NCBI GenBank assembly: GCA_038745855.1
Contig: JBCDLC010000026.1
Coordinates: 1 to 44,922 of the forward strand
Reading direction: 5' to 3'
Length of the DNA: 44,922 nt
Origin: UBA5336 sp038745855
GTDB taxonomy: Bacteria > Pseudomonadota > Alphaproteobacteria > Caulobacterales > Hyphomonadaceae
Shown: piece after piece, positions 17,630 through 25,924 of the stretch
Layout of the letters: the number at the start of each line of letters is the position of its first letter
Position numbering within the stretch: position 1 is the first letter of the stretch
Notes under the pieces: model-generated
Databases searched by the model: none
What the model saw: the letters and a program-made list of their open reading frames with translations, nothing else
What the model was told of the DNA's origin: nothing
Program-made: the position numbers and the translations under genes

Positions 17630-18712
17630 TCACGGTTCAGGCGTCACCGTTTGCAGGGCCAGCGCGGTCTGCCGGACAGCCCTCCGCTGCGTATCGTTGA
17701 GCGGAATGAGCCCTTCGTCCGCCAGATAGCCGGCCGGGCCCCAGGCATCGTCCTGCGTGAACGCATCGATGAACCCGACAAGACCCGGGACCACGGGCAC
17801 GTTCTGCTCCTTCACATAGAGGTACATCGATCTGGAAATGCGGTAATCACCAGACGTGATCGCCTCGAACGTGGGAGACACGCCATCGATCCGCGAGGCT
17901 TTGATCCGGTCCCCATTGGTGTCGAGAAACGAATACCCCAGGACCCCAACGGCATCGGGATTCTTGATCAGAGTCTGGATGATCGCCGCATCGTTTTCGC
18001 CGCTATCGATCCAACGGCCGTCGGTGCGGATCGTGTGCGCCCGGCGTTTGAATTGGGCCTCATCATCAGATTTCAGCGCGGCGAGCTCCGGAATAGTCTC
18101 CGCGCCCTTCTCCATGGCGATCTCGACAAACGCATCGCGCGTGCCCGAGGTGGGCGGCGGCCCAGCCACCTGGATCACCTTGTCCGGCAGGTGCTGGGCA
18201 ATATCAGACCAGCGCTCATACCGGTTGCGCACCCAGCCGCCCTTTCCATCGGGCAGCTCTGCCGCAAGCGCCCTGTAGATCTCGGCCTTCGTGAAATCGA
18301 AGGCCGGCCCTGACTTCGCGTTGGCCAGCACGATGCCGTCATATCCGATCTTGATCTCGACAATGTCGTGGATGCCCGCCTGCGCGCAGAGGTCGATTTC
18401 CGATGCCTTGATCCGCCGTGACGCGTTGGAAATCGACGGTTCATCGGCGCCAACCGCACGGCAAAACGCCTTGAAGCCCCCACCAGTGCCGGTGGTTTCA
18501 ACGATCGGGGTTGCATAGCGGGTGGCCGCGCCGAATTGCTCGGCTACGGCGGTGGAGAACGGGGCGACCGTCGACGAGCCCACGATCTTGATCCGGTCCG
18601 CTTCGCCAATCGGTGGCGGCGGCGGAATCGGTTGTCCATCGAATTGGGAGAGACCGCTCTCACCGCACGCGACGAGCGACACGGCACAGACCAGTGCTGG
18701 GACGAGACGCAT
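17630..18712 (-). CDS. PstS-like phosphate-binding lipoprotein
   Basis: A 360-residue substrate-binding protein. I start it at 18712, where a lipoprotein signal (LVCAVSLVACGE) begins, not at the longer frame to 18802. PstS marks are IKIVGSSTVAPFS, TTGTGGGFKAFC, ISNASRRIKASE, and TSGTRDAF. These form a phosphate-type pocket. No pstCAB genes are visible, so it may be a stand-alone binding or sensing protein or serve a distant transporter. Confidence 0.85.
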   Translation of the reverse strand: MRLVPALVCAVSLVACGESGLSQFDGQPIPPPPPIGEADRIKIVGSSTVAPFSTAVAEQFGAATRYATPIVETTGTGGGFKAFCRAVGADEPSISNASRRIKASEIDLCAQAGIHDIVEIKIGYDGIVLANAKSGPAFDFTKAEIYRALAAELPDGKGGWVRNRYERWSDIAQHLPDKVIQVAGPPPTSGTRDAFVEIAMEKGAETIPELAALKSDDEAQFKRRAHTIRTDGRWIDSGENDAAIIQTLIKNPDAVGVLGYSFLDTNGDRIKASRIDGVSPTFEAITSGDYRISRSMYLYVKEQNVPVVPGLVGFIDAFTQDDAWGPAGYLADEGLIPLNDTQRRAVRQTALALQTVTPEP

Positions 18713-18740
18713 GGATGGCTCCACCAACACGGCCACCCTA

Positions 18741-19178
18741 TCAGAGCGGTTTGAGGCGTTCAGGATCAAGCATTCCCATCCGGCAGACTTCTGCCCACTC
18801 ATCGTCCTTCACGGGTTGGACAGACAAGCGCATGGACGTCACCAGGGACATATCGGCAAGCTTGGGGTTGGCCTTCACCGCCTTCAGGCTGACCGGTTCG
18901 GGCATGTCGCACAGGGCGCGGACATCGACACACTCCCAGCGCTCGTCATCGGTCGTGCTGTCGGGATGGATCTCGGCGCTCACCTCGACAATGCCCACCA
19001 CTTCAAGCCCCTCATTGGAATGGTAGAAGAAGGCCCTGTCCCCAAGCTTCATCTCACGCATGAAGTTCCGGGCCTGGTAGTTGCGGATGCCGTCCCATTC
19101 CTCACCCCCATCGCCCTTGGCCTTCTGTTGTTCCCAGCTCCACTTGAACGGTTCGGATTTGAAGAGCCAGTGGGCCAT
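18741..19178 (-). CDS. EVE-domain protein
   Basis: A 145-residue single-domain protein of the EVE/thymocyte nuclear protein 1 family. It starts at ATG 19178 (MAHWLFKSEP); the open frame extends to 19274 but has no family similarity there. Typical marks are WDGIRNYQARNFMREMKLGDRAFFYHSN, split around NYQARN, then VGIVEV and PVSLKAVKANPKLADM. EVE domains are PUA-like and bind modified bases in nucleic acids. The role in bacteria is unsettled. Confidence 0.9.
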   Translation of the reverse strand: MAHWLFKSEPFKWSWEQQKAKGDGGEEWDGIRNYQARNFMREMKLGDRAFFYHSNEGLEVVGIVEVSAEIHPDSTTDDERWECVDVRALCDMPEPVSLKAVKANPKLADMSLVTSMRLSVQPVKDDEWAEVCRMGMLDPERLKPL

Positions 19179-19278
19179 TGCGAAACTCCTGAGGGATCTT
19201 GGCCGGGAGGTAAGGTGGATTGCAATCCCCGTCCACTGGCCGTCGAATGCCATATCGTGAAAGCCGAGGCGCACCCGC

Positions 19279-20088
19279 TCACGGACCCGGCAGTTCCATC
19301 GCGTTTAAGCCGTGCGTGATCTCCAGTCTGCCATCGCGAAGATACCCGCGCGCTCGGACCCAAACCCCCGTCGGCATATCGCAAAGCCCGGCCGCAGAGC
19401 GGGCGATGTCGAGGACCACGGCGCTGTCCAGAAAGGGCCGGAGACACAGCCGCTGCTCGCCGCCGAAATCCGCGCCGGCGTTGCTGGTCCCTGCTGCGGC
19501 ATCGCCGATGACGCCGTCGACAATCACGAAGCCGCGCCGGTCCGCTGCAAGGGCCATCGCGCGGGGAATGGCGTAGTCCGGAAGCGCCCACAGCCCGGCG
19601 CCGCGCTCCAAGGCATTGGCCTCGGCCGCAAGCAAGGGCTCGGCCCCCAGCGCGGTGTCCGGGTAAACGCGAACCCTTGCCCCGCCGCGTTCCACAAGCG
19701 CCAGGTTGAGCCAAAGGTCGGGGCCACTGGCATCGGACGTTACCACGTGGGCGAGCGCCCGGTCATACCGGTCCCGGCTCAGTCCCGCATAGTAGAGGCG
19801 CACTTGCCGGCCAAGGACCATGTCCTCCACCATGCGTTTTGCCTCGTCCGCGAAGGGTTGTCCGGGGCGGTTTCTCCGGTCCGGTGCGGGCGCCTCGATC
19901 GATACCAGCCGGACAGATTGCCCTGTGTCGAGGACAAGCGCATCGCCATCGATGACCCGAACAACCCGGCCGCTCTCGCCCGGAACGAAAGCGGCCAGCG
20001 GATCGGGCGCGCCGCAGGCCGACAAGCCCAACCCCAACCAGAGCAGGGCCCGACCCAGCCCTCCAATGCCTCGATGACAGCGCTTCAA
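19279..20088 (-). CDS. SNase-like lipoprotein (thermonuclease family)
   Basis: The first plausible start outside the neighbouring tRNA gene is TTG 20088, preceded by GGAGG. It gives a lipoprotein signal (ALLWLGLGLSACG) and about 269 residues. The SNase core reads VVRVIDGDALVLDTG, VRLVSIEAP, and RDRYDRALAHVV, so the two Arg and the first Asp of the active site are present. The segment that normally reads DxPE is IEAPAP, so the general-base Glu of the nuclease is missing. A C-terminal domain of about 100 residues is unassigned. The start codon is uncertain. Confidence 0.75.
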   Translation of the reverse strand: MKRCHRGIGGLGRALLWLGLGLSACGAPDPLAAFVPGESGRVVRVIDGDALVLDTGQSVRLVSIEAPAPDRRNRPGQPFADEAKRMVEDMVLGRQVRLYYAGLSRDRYDRALAHVVTSDASGPDLWLNLALVERGGARVRVYPDTALGAEPLLAAEANALERGAGLWALPDYAIPRAMALAADRRGFVIVDGVIGDAAAGTSNAGADFGGEQRLCLRPFLDSAVVLDIARSAAGLCDMPTGVWVRARGYLRDGRLEITHGLNAMELPGP

Positions 20089-20120
20089 TCGCCTCCACAA
20101 ATGGGTTAACCTTCCAGAGT

Positions 20121-20197
20121 GGTCCCGTAGCTCAGCAGGATAGAGCAACAGATTCCTAATCTGTAGGTCACAGGTTCGAATCCTGTCGGGATCGCCA
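20121..20197 (+). tRNA. tRNA-Arg (anticodon CCT)
   Basis: The 77-base cloverleaf folds fully. Acceptor GGTCCCG pairs with CGGGATC (one G-U), D-stem GCTC with GAGC, anticodon stem ACAGA with TCTGT around loop TTCCTAA, and T-stem ACAGG with CCTGT around TTCGAAT. It has discriminator G and an encoded CCA. The 3' end is the integration site of the island. Confidence 0.97.
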
Positions 20198-20198
20198 T
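20151..20198 (+). repeat. attL, 48-bp direct repeat in the tRNA-Arg 3' end
   Basis: The 48 bases from the anticodon stem through CCA plus one T are identical to 44598-44645. This copy completes the functional tRNA gene. Confidence 0.95.
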
Positions 20199-20230
20199 AA
20201 AAACAAGGTCTTATGGCCCGTTTTTTGCTC

Positions 20231-20274
20231 CGTGGTAACCGCAGAAACCCGTTTTGGTAACTCCGTGGTAACCG
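20231..20274 (+). promoter_or_regulatory. left cluster of integrase arm-type sites
   Basis: CGTGGTAACCG occurs at 20231-20241 and 20264-20274, with a variant TTGGTAACT at 20254-20262 between them. The same motif recurs in three copies near the right end. Position next to the attachment site suggests binding by the integrase N-terminal domain. The cluster also overlaps the region expected to hold the integrase promoter. Confidence 0.6.
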
Positions 20275-20286
20275 GGAGGGAAATTC

Positions 20287-21498
20287 GTGAGCAAATTCAG
20301 GCTGTCAGACCGGTGGCTCAGTGCACCGCAATCGAGCGGCGAATATGCCGACTCCATCGTTCCGGGGCTCAAGGTCCGGGTCGCGAAATCGGGCTCAAAG
20401 ACCTTCGCCGTGGTGCGCAAACACCATGGCAAGGCGGTGCGTGCTCGCATTGGCCGCTATCCGTCTGTCTCGTTGTCTGAAGCCCGCGAACGCGCAATTC
20501 GGGCGATGGCGACAGAGGCGCGACCGATTCCGATAGAAGACGTATCGCCGCGCCCGGGAGTCGACGTTGAAGGGCCGACCGTCTCGCGGTTTCTCCATGA
20601 CTACGTCAACGCCAAGCGCGCCAAGGGCACGAAATCGGTCCCGCAAGTCGCGAACGCACTCGTGACCGGTCGCTATGCCCTGTTGCCGTTCCTGATCGAA
20701 CGCCACGGACGCGCGCCAATGGCGTCAGCCGTGACGGCCAGCGACCTGCAGGCCTGGATGGCGACAAACCATCAGCGAAGCCCGAAGTACTGCGGGCACT
20801 TGCGAAGCTATGTGGTGACAGCGTGGGACTGGGCGGTCTCGTCTCGGTACGATTATCGCGGTCACGCAATCGACTATGGCATCACTGAGAACATCGCGAC
20901 CCTTCTTCCTACCGCACCTCGCGTGGCTTCCCTCGACCGCATGCTCAGCGAGGAAGAACTACGCACACTCTGGCGGTCGCTGGACCTCGCACTCCCGACA
21001 CATCGCGTGCTGGCCCTCATCATCGCCATGGGCGGCCTTCGCGTCGGTGAGATCGCCCTGACACACATTGAGGACTGGAATGAGGATGGCTGGCTTCACC
21101 TGGAGAAGAATCAGCGCCCGCACAGTCTGCCAGTGACAGATACGGCAAGGCCCATCGTTGGCATCAGCCGCACGCTCAATCCCAGGGCAAACGGTCCGCT
21201 CTTCATCGGAAACGAGGATGCGACCACGCCTATCGGACTGGCCGCCGTTGGCCGGGCGGCGACACGCCTGAATGACCGTCTCGGCTTTCCGCACTGGACA
21301 CCGCGCGACCTGCGCCGGACCCTGAAAACGAATCTTGTAGAGCGCGGCACCGATGAGCGCTGGCTCGAGATCTGGCACAATCATGGTCAGACGGCAGGCG
21401 TCGCCCGTCGACACTACGCCCGCGCTGAGCACCAAGAGCTTAAGAGGAATACGGCGCGGGAGATCGACGCTTTCCTCGAAGGCATCGTCTCTGGCTAA
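20287..21498 (+). CDS. int: tyrosine integrase
   Basis: A 403-residue site-specific recombinase that inserts and excises the island at tRNA-Arg. The start is GTG 20287 after GGGAGGG. The N-terminal region (SKFRLSDRW, LKVRVAKSGSKTFAVVRK) is a DUF4102-type arm-binding domain. A central core-binding domain follows. The catalytic domain has Arg in GGLRVGEIAL, HWTPRDLRRTLKT (His/Arg box), and WHNHGQTAGVARRHYAR with the nucleophilic Tyr. All key residues are present, so it looks functional. Confidence 0.95.
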   Translation: MSKFRLSDRWLSAPQSSGEYADSIVPGLKVRVAKSGSKTFAVVRKHHGKAVRARIGRYPSVSLSEARERAIRAMATEARPIPIEDVSPRPGVDVEGPTVSRFLHDYVNAKRAKGTKSVPQVANALVTGRYALLPFLIERHGRAPMASAVTASDLQAWMATNHQRSPKYCGHLRSYVVTAWDWAVSSRYDYRGHAIDYGITENIATLLPTAPRVASLDRMLSEEELRTLWRSLDLALPTHRVLALIIAMGGLRVGEIALTHIEDWNEDGWLHLEKNQRPHSLPVTDTARPIVGISRTLNPRANGPLFIGNEDATTPIGLAAVGRAATRLNDRLGFPHWTPRDLRRTLKTNLVERGTDERWLEIWHNHGQTAGVARRHYARAEHQELKRNTAREIDAFLEGIVSG

Positions 21499-21686
21499 TT
21501 CCGATACGTCTGTCTCGGCTCGCTGCCGATCCAGGCTTCGACTTCGCGGCGTTTCCAGCGCACGGCGGTTCCGCCGAGCTTGATCGGTGCGGGGAAGAGC
21601 TCGGCTTTCACCTTGCGCCAGAGCGTCGTGCGAGAACGATAGCCAGTCACGGCAAGCACTTCCTGAGCCGTCATCAGTCGGTCCAT
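21495..21686 (-). CDS. AlpA-family excisionase/regulator
   Basis: A 63-residue winged-helix protein: MTAQEVLAVTGYRSRTTLWRK split by a turn, then FPAPIKLGGTAVRWKRREVEAWI, the AlpA signature. It is convergent with the integrase gene with a 4-base overlap. AlpA proteins activate integrase genes or assist excision in such islands. Confidence 0.88.
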   Translation of the reverse strand: MDRLMTAQEVLAVTGYRSRTTLWRKVKAELFPAPIKLGGTAVRWKRREVEAWIGSEPRQTYRN

Positions 21687-21726
21687 CGCGAATACTCCTC
21701 AAGACCTAAGCGTTTCCCGGAGCCGC

Positions 21727-21823
21727 CTCGCCCCGTGGAAAGGATCGCAGTCTGGCCGTCTGGCAAGGGCAGAAGCGGGACGCGTCCCTTGCCAGATGGC
21801 CAGACTGCGATCAGCGGGGCGAG
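21727..21823. repeat. 97-bp nested inverted repeat
   Basis: Outer arms of 9 bp (CTCGCCCCG 21727-21735; CGGGGCGAG 21815-21823) are perfect. Inner arms of 26 bp (21744-21769 and 21786-21811) match at 25 of 26 positions around a 16-base loop. The left inner arm itself contains TCTGGC twice. No T-run follows. The location between alpA and the mobilisation genes fits a transfer-origin hairpin or strong regulatory stem. Confidence 0.85.
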
Positions 21824-21915
21824 CGAGGCGCGCAGGGACACGCGTTTCCGGGTGAGCCGAGCGCACTTCATGCCGGTTCGTCCTCGACATGCTTCTGACG
21901 GCGAAGGAAATCATC

Positions 21916-22323
21916 CTAGCTAAAGACGGTATCGGCCAGCGCTTCACCGAGCAGCTTGCGCCCGGGCGTGAGGCGGCGAGCAAGGCTGTCCCGGTAGGCA
22001 TCGAACATGGGCTTGGCTTCGGCTTGCGCCGCGCGCCAGGACTCGCCCTTCAGGCGCGGACCGAAGATGATCTGGAAGTGCACGCCCATGTCTGAGAGCT
22101 CCAGATGCGCCTGCTGGTCTCGCTCCATGCGGGCAAGGCGCCGGTTCATCTCATCGAGCCGTTTGATGAGGAGGGCGTCGCGCTCATGCTCAATGGCATT
22201 GGAAAAGAAGTATTTTAGCGCCGCCTCGATCACCGCCGATTGCGACCATCCGGGCTTTGCACCCGCTGCAGCAACCTGCGTGTGCAGCTTTGGATCGACA
22301 TAATCGATCAGGCGCGGTTTCAT
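21916..22323 (-). CDS. ribbon-helix-helix mobilisation accessory protein
   Basis: A 135-residue protein starting at ATG 22323 (MKPRLIDYVDP). Residues 1-45 form a CopG-like ribbon-helix-helix with GWSQSAVIEAALKYFF. The middle (about 48-75) is a charged coiled coil (RLDEMNRRLARMERDQQAH). The tail is unassigned. Such genes lie beside DUF3363/VirD2-type relaxases and probably bind the transfer origin or repress the mob genes. Confidence 0.75.
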   Translation of the reverse strand: MKPRLIDYVDPKLHTQVAAAGAKPGWSQSAVIEAALKYFFSNAIEHERDALLIKRLDEMNRRLARMERDQQAHLELSDMGVHFQIIFGPRLKGESWRAAQAEAKPMFDAYRDSLARRLTPGRKLLGEALADTVFS

Positions 22324-22416
22324 GGCGTGCTCCGGATACGGATGATTGCGGTTGCGTGTGTCATGCCCGCAAGGAAACCGCCGAAACAGCACGCCTGTCA
22401 AATCAGCCAGCGTCAC

Positions 22417-22547
22417 TCAAGCTTCTGATTAACCAAGGAATTCTGCAAGATCAGGCAAAAGGAAGAGAAGCCCAGCAAAGCCGCGCAATTCCCAGAGAAA
22501 CGCGGCAACACCAATCTGCGTCAACCGGCCGCAGACAGTGATCGAGT
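22417..22547. other. short gap without a gene
   Basis: No credible frame or clear terminator is seen between the accessory protein and the DUF5615 gene. Confidence 0.4.
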
Positions 22548-22904
22548 TCAGTCCGGCAAGGCGCGCTGACGGACCCGGCGTTTCTCGACGATCGTCAACC
22601 TGTTCGTGAAATCAAGCTGCGACGACGCGACAATGTCCAGAAGTCGCTTCGCCCGCTCAACAGGGCTGAGGCCAGGCAGGAAGAGGATAATCGCGCCAAG
22701 CGATGCCAACCGGTCGCGAAAGAGCAAATCGCCAAAGTCGAAATCCTCTGTGACGATGATGCGTTGCTCGTCATTGGCCAGCCTGAGCAAGTCGATATCG
22801 GGTGATCGCGCATCGGTCTCGGCGGCGTAGCGCACGTCAAGGCCGCGGTCACGCAGGGCATCGACCACCGCGCGCGGGCAGCATTCATCGGCGAGAATCC
22901 GCAT
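22548..22904 (-). CDS. DUF5615 PIN-like toxin
   Basis: A 118-residue protein of the DUF5615/Mut7-C-like PIN group: start MRILADECCPRAVVDAL, then VRYAAETD, DEQRIIVTEDFDFGDLLF and LGAIILFLPG. Acidic residues D7, E8 and the D-F-D-F pair mark a possible metal site. Its start abuts the stop of the DUF433 gene with no gap. Together they form the common DUF433/DUF5615 toxin-antitoxin-like pair, which would help keep the island. Confidence 0.85.
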   Translation of the reverse strand: MRILADECCPRAVVDALRDRGLDVRYAAETDARSPDIDLLRLANDEQRIIVTEDFDFGDLLFRDRLASLGAIILFLPGLSPVERAKRLLDIVASSQLDFTNRLTIVEKRRVRQRALPD

Positions 22905-23129
22905 CTATTCAGCGGCGACCGTAATGTCGTTGGCGAGATAATCCGCCGCGAATGCAAGTGCGGCGAGTACGTCATCGTGGGTCAGCCGCGGATACTGCTC
23001 AGCGACTTCAGCAGTGCCCAAGCCGCGCGCGCATTCACGCACAATTTGTTCGACCGTCACCCGGGTGCCCCGGATCACGGGCTTGCCTTGCATGACAGTC
23101 GGATCAGTCTCGATACGCTCGTGTGCCAT
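22905..23129 (-). CDS. DUF433 antitoxin
   Basis: A 74-residue helix-turn-helix protein. ATG 23129 is preceded by AGGAGG on its strand, which sets the start rather than the longer frame to 23150. DUF433 marks are PTVMQGKPVIRGTRVTVEQI and YPRLTHDDVLAALAFAADY. It is translated just ahead of the DUF5615 toxin and probably represses the pair. Confidence 0.88.
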   Translation of the reverse strand: MAHERIETDPTVMQGKPVIRGTRVTVEQIVRECARGLGTAEVAEQYPRLTHDDVLAALAFAADYLANDITVAAE

Positions 23130-23161
23130 AGCCCTCCTATAGCTCGCCACTCATCGCAGCG

Positions 23162-24799
23162 CTAGCGGCTAAGCCCCAGCGAGCGTTCCCGCAGACGCGA
23201 CAGCCCCATGGTCTGGCTGATGTCCATGGAGATGCCGCGATTGAGATATCGCTTCATATCGCGGTTCCACGGCACAAGGGCGAGTTCCAGGCCCGAGCCG
23301 GACTTGATGACCGCAAGGCGTCCGGATGGCGTGTCGATCGATTTTTCCAGCGTGCCCCCCAACGACTTGCCGGGTGCTGCCGGGCGGTAGTCGAGCCCCG
23401 TCTGCTTGGCGAGCTTCCGGCCTTCATGGTGGATGCCGGCCCAGCGAAGCTTTTCGAGCGTGGCCGCATCGGGCGTGTTTGACGGGTCCATCCCCCGGAT
23501 GAGGCCGCGCCGTTCCAGTGCGTCCAGCCGCTGCTGTGCGGCCTCCGCAACCTCGGCGCCAAACCCTGCTTGCAAGACCGCCGCCCGGTCCTGACCCGCC
23601 AGGTGCCGGTCGAGCCAGGTGAGGCCAGGCGCACGCACTTGTTCCTCTAGCGATCGGCGGTCGAGCCGCTCAATCTGCTTCTCGCCAACACGAACCAGGT
23701 CGCTCAGGTCTGTGCGACTGACCGGTTCCTTCAATTCGACATGGTGCGCACGCCCATCCATGCCGTCGAGGATGATGTAGCTCCGCCCGGTATGCTCGTC
23801 GGCCATTCCGGTCGCCACAACACGTCCGAGTGTTTCTCGCGACGACCTGTCCCAATTGTCGCGCGCAAATGGCCGCTCAATCCCGGCGTCGCGAAGCGCG
23901 AGACGGATGCGGCCCATGGCAAGGTCCTGATGCTCAATCCGCTCGAGCACGCGAGTAAGGTTCGGATTGATGGCCCAACGCCCGCCGCCGACCTCCTTGG
24001 CAAGGCCCTGGCGCGCAAGGTATCGCAGTCGCGCCCGATAATGCTTCTGAAGCCGTTTCAAGTCGCCGAGATCGACCGCTCCTGTCTCGCGGGCCCGCTG
24101 AGCGAGAAGCCGGTCCATCCGCGTAACGCGCGGCGCCTCAGTTAGGCGGTCGAGTTTGGCGCCCAGCTCATCCGTGGTTTCGAGCCCCAGCTGCCGGGTC
24201 AGGATCGCTCCAGCGCGCTGGCGGATGCCGCGGGAAATGTAGTCCCGATCCATGACCAGGTCGCGGCCATCATCGCAGACGCCCCGGACGATCACATGAG
24301 CGTGCGGATGATCGGTGTCGTGATGGTCCATGGCGATCCAGTCGAGGCGCGTGCCCTGGTCGGCTTCCATCTGGCCCATGAGCTCGCGCACGAAGGGCTT
24401 GAGATCGCCAAGCTGCTCGCCGTCTTCTGGTGAGACGATGAAGCGGAAATGGTGGCGATCCTCGCGCCCGCGCTGGAGGAACTCGCGGCCCTCTACGCCC
24501 TCGGTCTCACGGTCATAGAATTCGCCGCGCTCCTGGTCCTTTCCGGCACCATCACGCTGGAGATAGGACAGGTGCGCGCGCTGCAGGCCCAAGCCCTTGC
24601 CCGCGATGCGCACAATCCGCGCCTTGACCATCACGCGCCGACCACCACCAGCGTATCGCGCTGGCCGAACAAAAGCGCTCCGCCCGCCACCGCTCCGGCG
24701 CGCAGCGCGGACATGGGAGAGGACGCTCCCGGCGGACCGTTTGCCTCGATTGCCGATCCGCCCAAGGCGTGGGCGGAAATCGTCTCCCTCGCCGCTCAT
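23162..24799 (-). CDS. relaxase/mobilisation nuclease, DUF3363 family
   Basis: A 545-residue VirD2/TraI-like relaxase that would nick the transfer origin. The N-terminal start MSGEGDDFRPRLGRI is the family hallmark. The nuclease domain (about 55-200) has HLSYLQRDG, a HHFRFIVSPEDG strand, and metal-binding motif DHHDTDHPHAHVIVRG with three His. The C-terminal DUF3363 domain (about 250-545) ends MSRL-like repeats. It appears intact. No coupling protein or pilus genes accompany it. Confidence 0.92.
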   Translation of the reverse strand: MSGEGDDFRPRLGRIGNRGKRSAGSVLSHVRAARRSGGGRSAFVRPARYAGGGRRVMVKARIVRIAGKGLGLQRAHLSYLQRDGAGKDQERGEFYDRETEGVEGREFLQRGREDRHHFRFIVSPEDGEQLGDLKPFVRELMGQMEADQGTRLDWIAMDHHDTDHPHAHVIVRGVCDDGRDLVMDRDYISRGIRQRAGAILTRQLGLETTDELGAKLDRLTEAPRVTRMDRLLAQRARETGAVDLGDLKRLQKHYRARLRYLARQGLAKEVGGGRWAINPNLTRVLERIEHQDLAMGRIRLALRDAGIERPFARDNWDRSSRETLGRVVATGMADEHTGRSYIILDGMDGRAHHVELKEPVSRTDLSDLVRVGEKQIERLDRRSLEEQVRAPGLTWLDRHLAGQDRAAVLQAGFGAEVAEAAQQRLDALERRGLIRGMDPSNTPDAATLEKLRWAGIHHEGRKLAKQTGLDYRPAAPGKSLGGTLEKSIDTPSGRLAVIKSGSGLELALVPWNRDMKRYLNRGISMDISQTMGLSRLRERSLGLSR

Positions 24800-25085
24800 G
24801 CCGCGCTGCGCCTGGCGCCCTCAGAAAGCCCGCCAGCACTACAGATGAGAGCCGATTGTCTGACAACTGGCGCCAACAAAGGCTGAAATCCGACTCGCGT
24901 GAGTTTGCCCGCCGCTATTGAGGTCTGGCGGATTGCGCGACTCTTCCAGAGTTGGGGACTGACTCGCAGAAACGCCCCGCGGCGAAAGCCGATACGGGGC
25001 AGTTGGGCACGGTGCCTTTTATCTTGCGTTCCCCCGCTCCCTGCCTGAGCCTCCCACCAGGCCCCTGAAGGCATCGCTCGTTTCA
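24800..25085. other. intergenic, no gene seen
   Basis: Related elements often carry a TraF-type signal peptidase gene here. No such sequence is recognisable. Confidence 0.4.
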
Positions 25086-25499
25086 TCACGACAATCCCGC
25101 CGAAGTGCGGAGCCGAAAGGCCGCCTCATCATACGCGTCGGGAACCACATTACGCTCCACGCAGAGGTGGACGTGCCGCCAGAAAGCGGGAGCAATCTCG
25201 TGCAGGACGTGGCGATCGGAGAGCACATCAATCGCCCTCAAGGCACGCTTGGCGCGAACCTTTCCGAAGGCGTGCCATATCCATCGCCTCCAGCGAACAA
25301 ACCCAAACACCTGACCGGCATCAAACAGGTGCAACGCCCCGCTCTCAATAGGCCCGTAAGTCACCACCGGCCGCCCGAAAAGCAGCCGGTCATTGGCGCG
25401 GTTCTTCACCACCCGAAGTCGTAAACCAGTAGCAGGTACAGAGATGGCTCGCGGGTTATCCACGCTCGAATGAGAGCAAATGACGGGCCAGTAGCACAT
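25086..25499 (-). CDS. DUF2840-like protein, possibly degenerate
   Basis: A 137-residue frame. The part VFGFVRWRRWIWHAFGKVRA, then RALRAIDVL and PAFWRHVHLCVERNVVPDAYDEAA, resembles the C-terminal half of DUF2840 proteins, which sit upstream of DUF3363 relaxases in alphaproteobacterial elements. The N-terminal part is less convincing and the start is uncertain. Function unknown. Confidence 0.45.
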   Translation of the reverse strand: MCYWPVICSHSSVDNPRAISVPATGLRLRVVKNRANDRLLFGRPVVTYGPIESGALHLFDAGQVFGFVRWRRWIWHAFGKVRAKRALRAIDVLSDRHVLHEIAPAFWRHVHLCVERNVVPDAYDEAAFRLRTSAGLS

Positions 25500-25567
25500 T
25501 GCGTTCGGCTTCAGAAGCCTGACTGAATGTATGGGGCAACTACGAATGCTGCGCGCTAATTGCTGCC

Positions 25568-25798
25568 TTAAGGTAAGGGATTCACAAGTTCAAACGAGAT
25601 CGGATTCCAGCGGCCATCGAATTGCATTCTGCAAAAACGAGCAGGACCGGCGATTCGCGGATTGACGATCTCCGGCAGCGCGACGTCGGATCCATCCAAG
25701 CCGCCTGGCGTAATCAGCGTTCCTGTTCTGTAAACTGAGAACGAGGTCGTCTTGGTATCACGGTAGAAACCGGCGGATGCGATGAAGATGGTGACCAA
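25568..25798 (-). CDS. hypothetical small protein
   Basis: A 76-residue frame with a hydrophobic N-terminus (MVTIFIASAGF) and a tail that looks protein-like (TPGGLDGSDVALPEIVNP, RWNPISFELVNPLP). I do not recognise it. It may be the remaining 3' part of a longer gene. The flanks 25500-25567 and 25799-25924 show nothing else. Confidence 0.35.
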   Translation of the reverse strand: MVTIFIASAGFYRDTKTTSFSVYRTGTLITPGGLDGSDVALPEIVNPRIAGPARFCRMQFDGRWNPISFELVNPLP

Positions 25799-25924
25799 AA
25801 CGCGATGGCGTTATATCCAATTTGACATCGCCTTTGTAATCCATGCGCTCATAGACTGCTCCACCTCCCAGAGATTGCAGTTGAATATCCGAACTAAAGG
25901 GTCAACCCGTCGGGCCAGGAAGGA

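Noticed and set aside
21727..21823. CRISPR repeat or array
   Set aside because: It is a single hairpin, not regularly spaced direct repeats; no CRISPR array or cas gene occurs in the window.
21699..22001. 100-residue open frame on the minus strand
   Set aside because: It crosses the large inverted repeat and the end of the accessory gene and looks like no protein; chance frame in GC-rich DNA.
24449..24886. Plus-strand 145-residue frame opposite the relaxase start
   Set aside because: Shadow of the relaxase gene, whose start shows clear family similarity.
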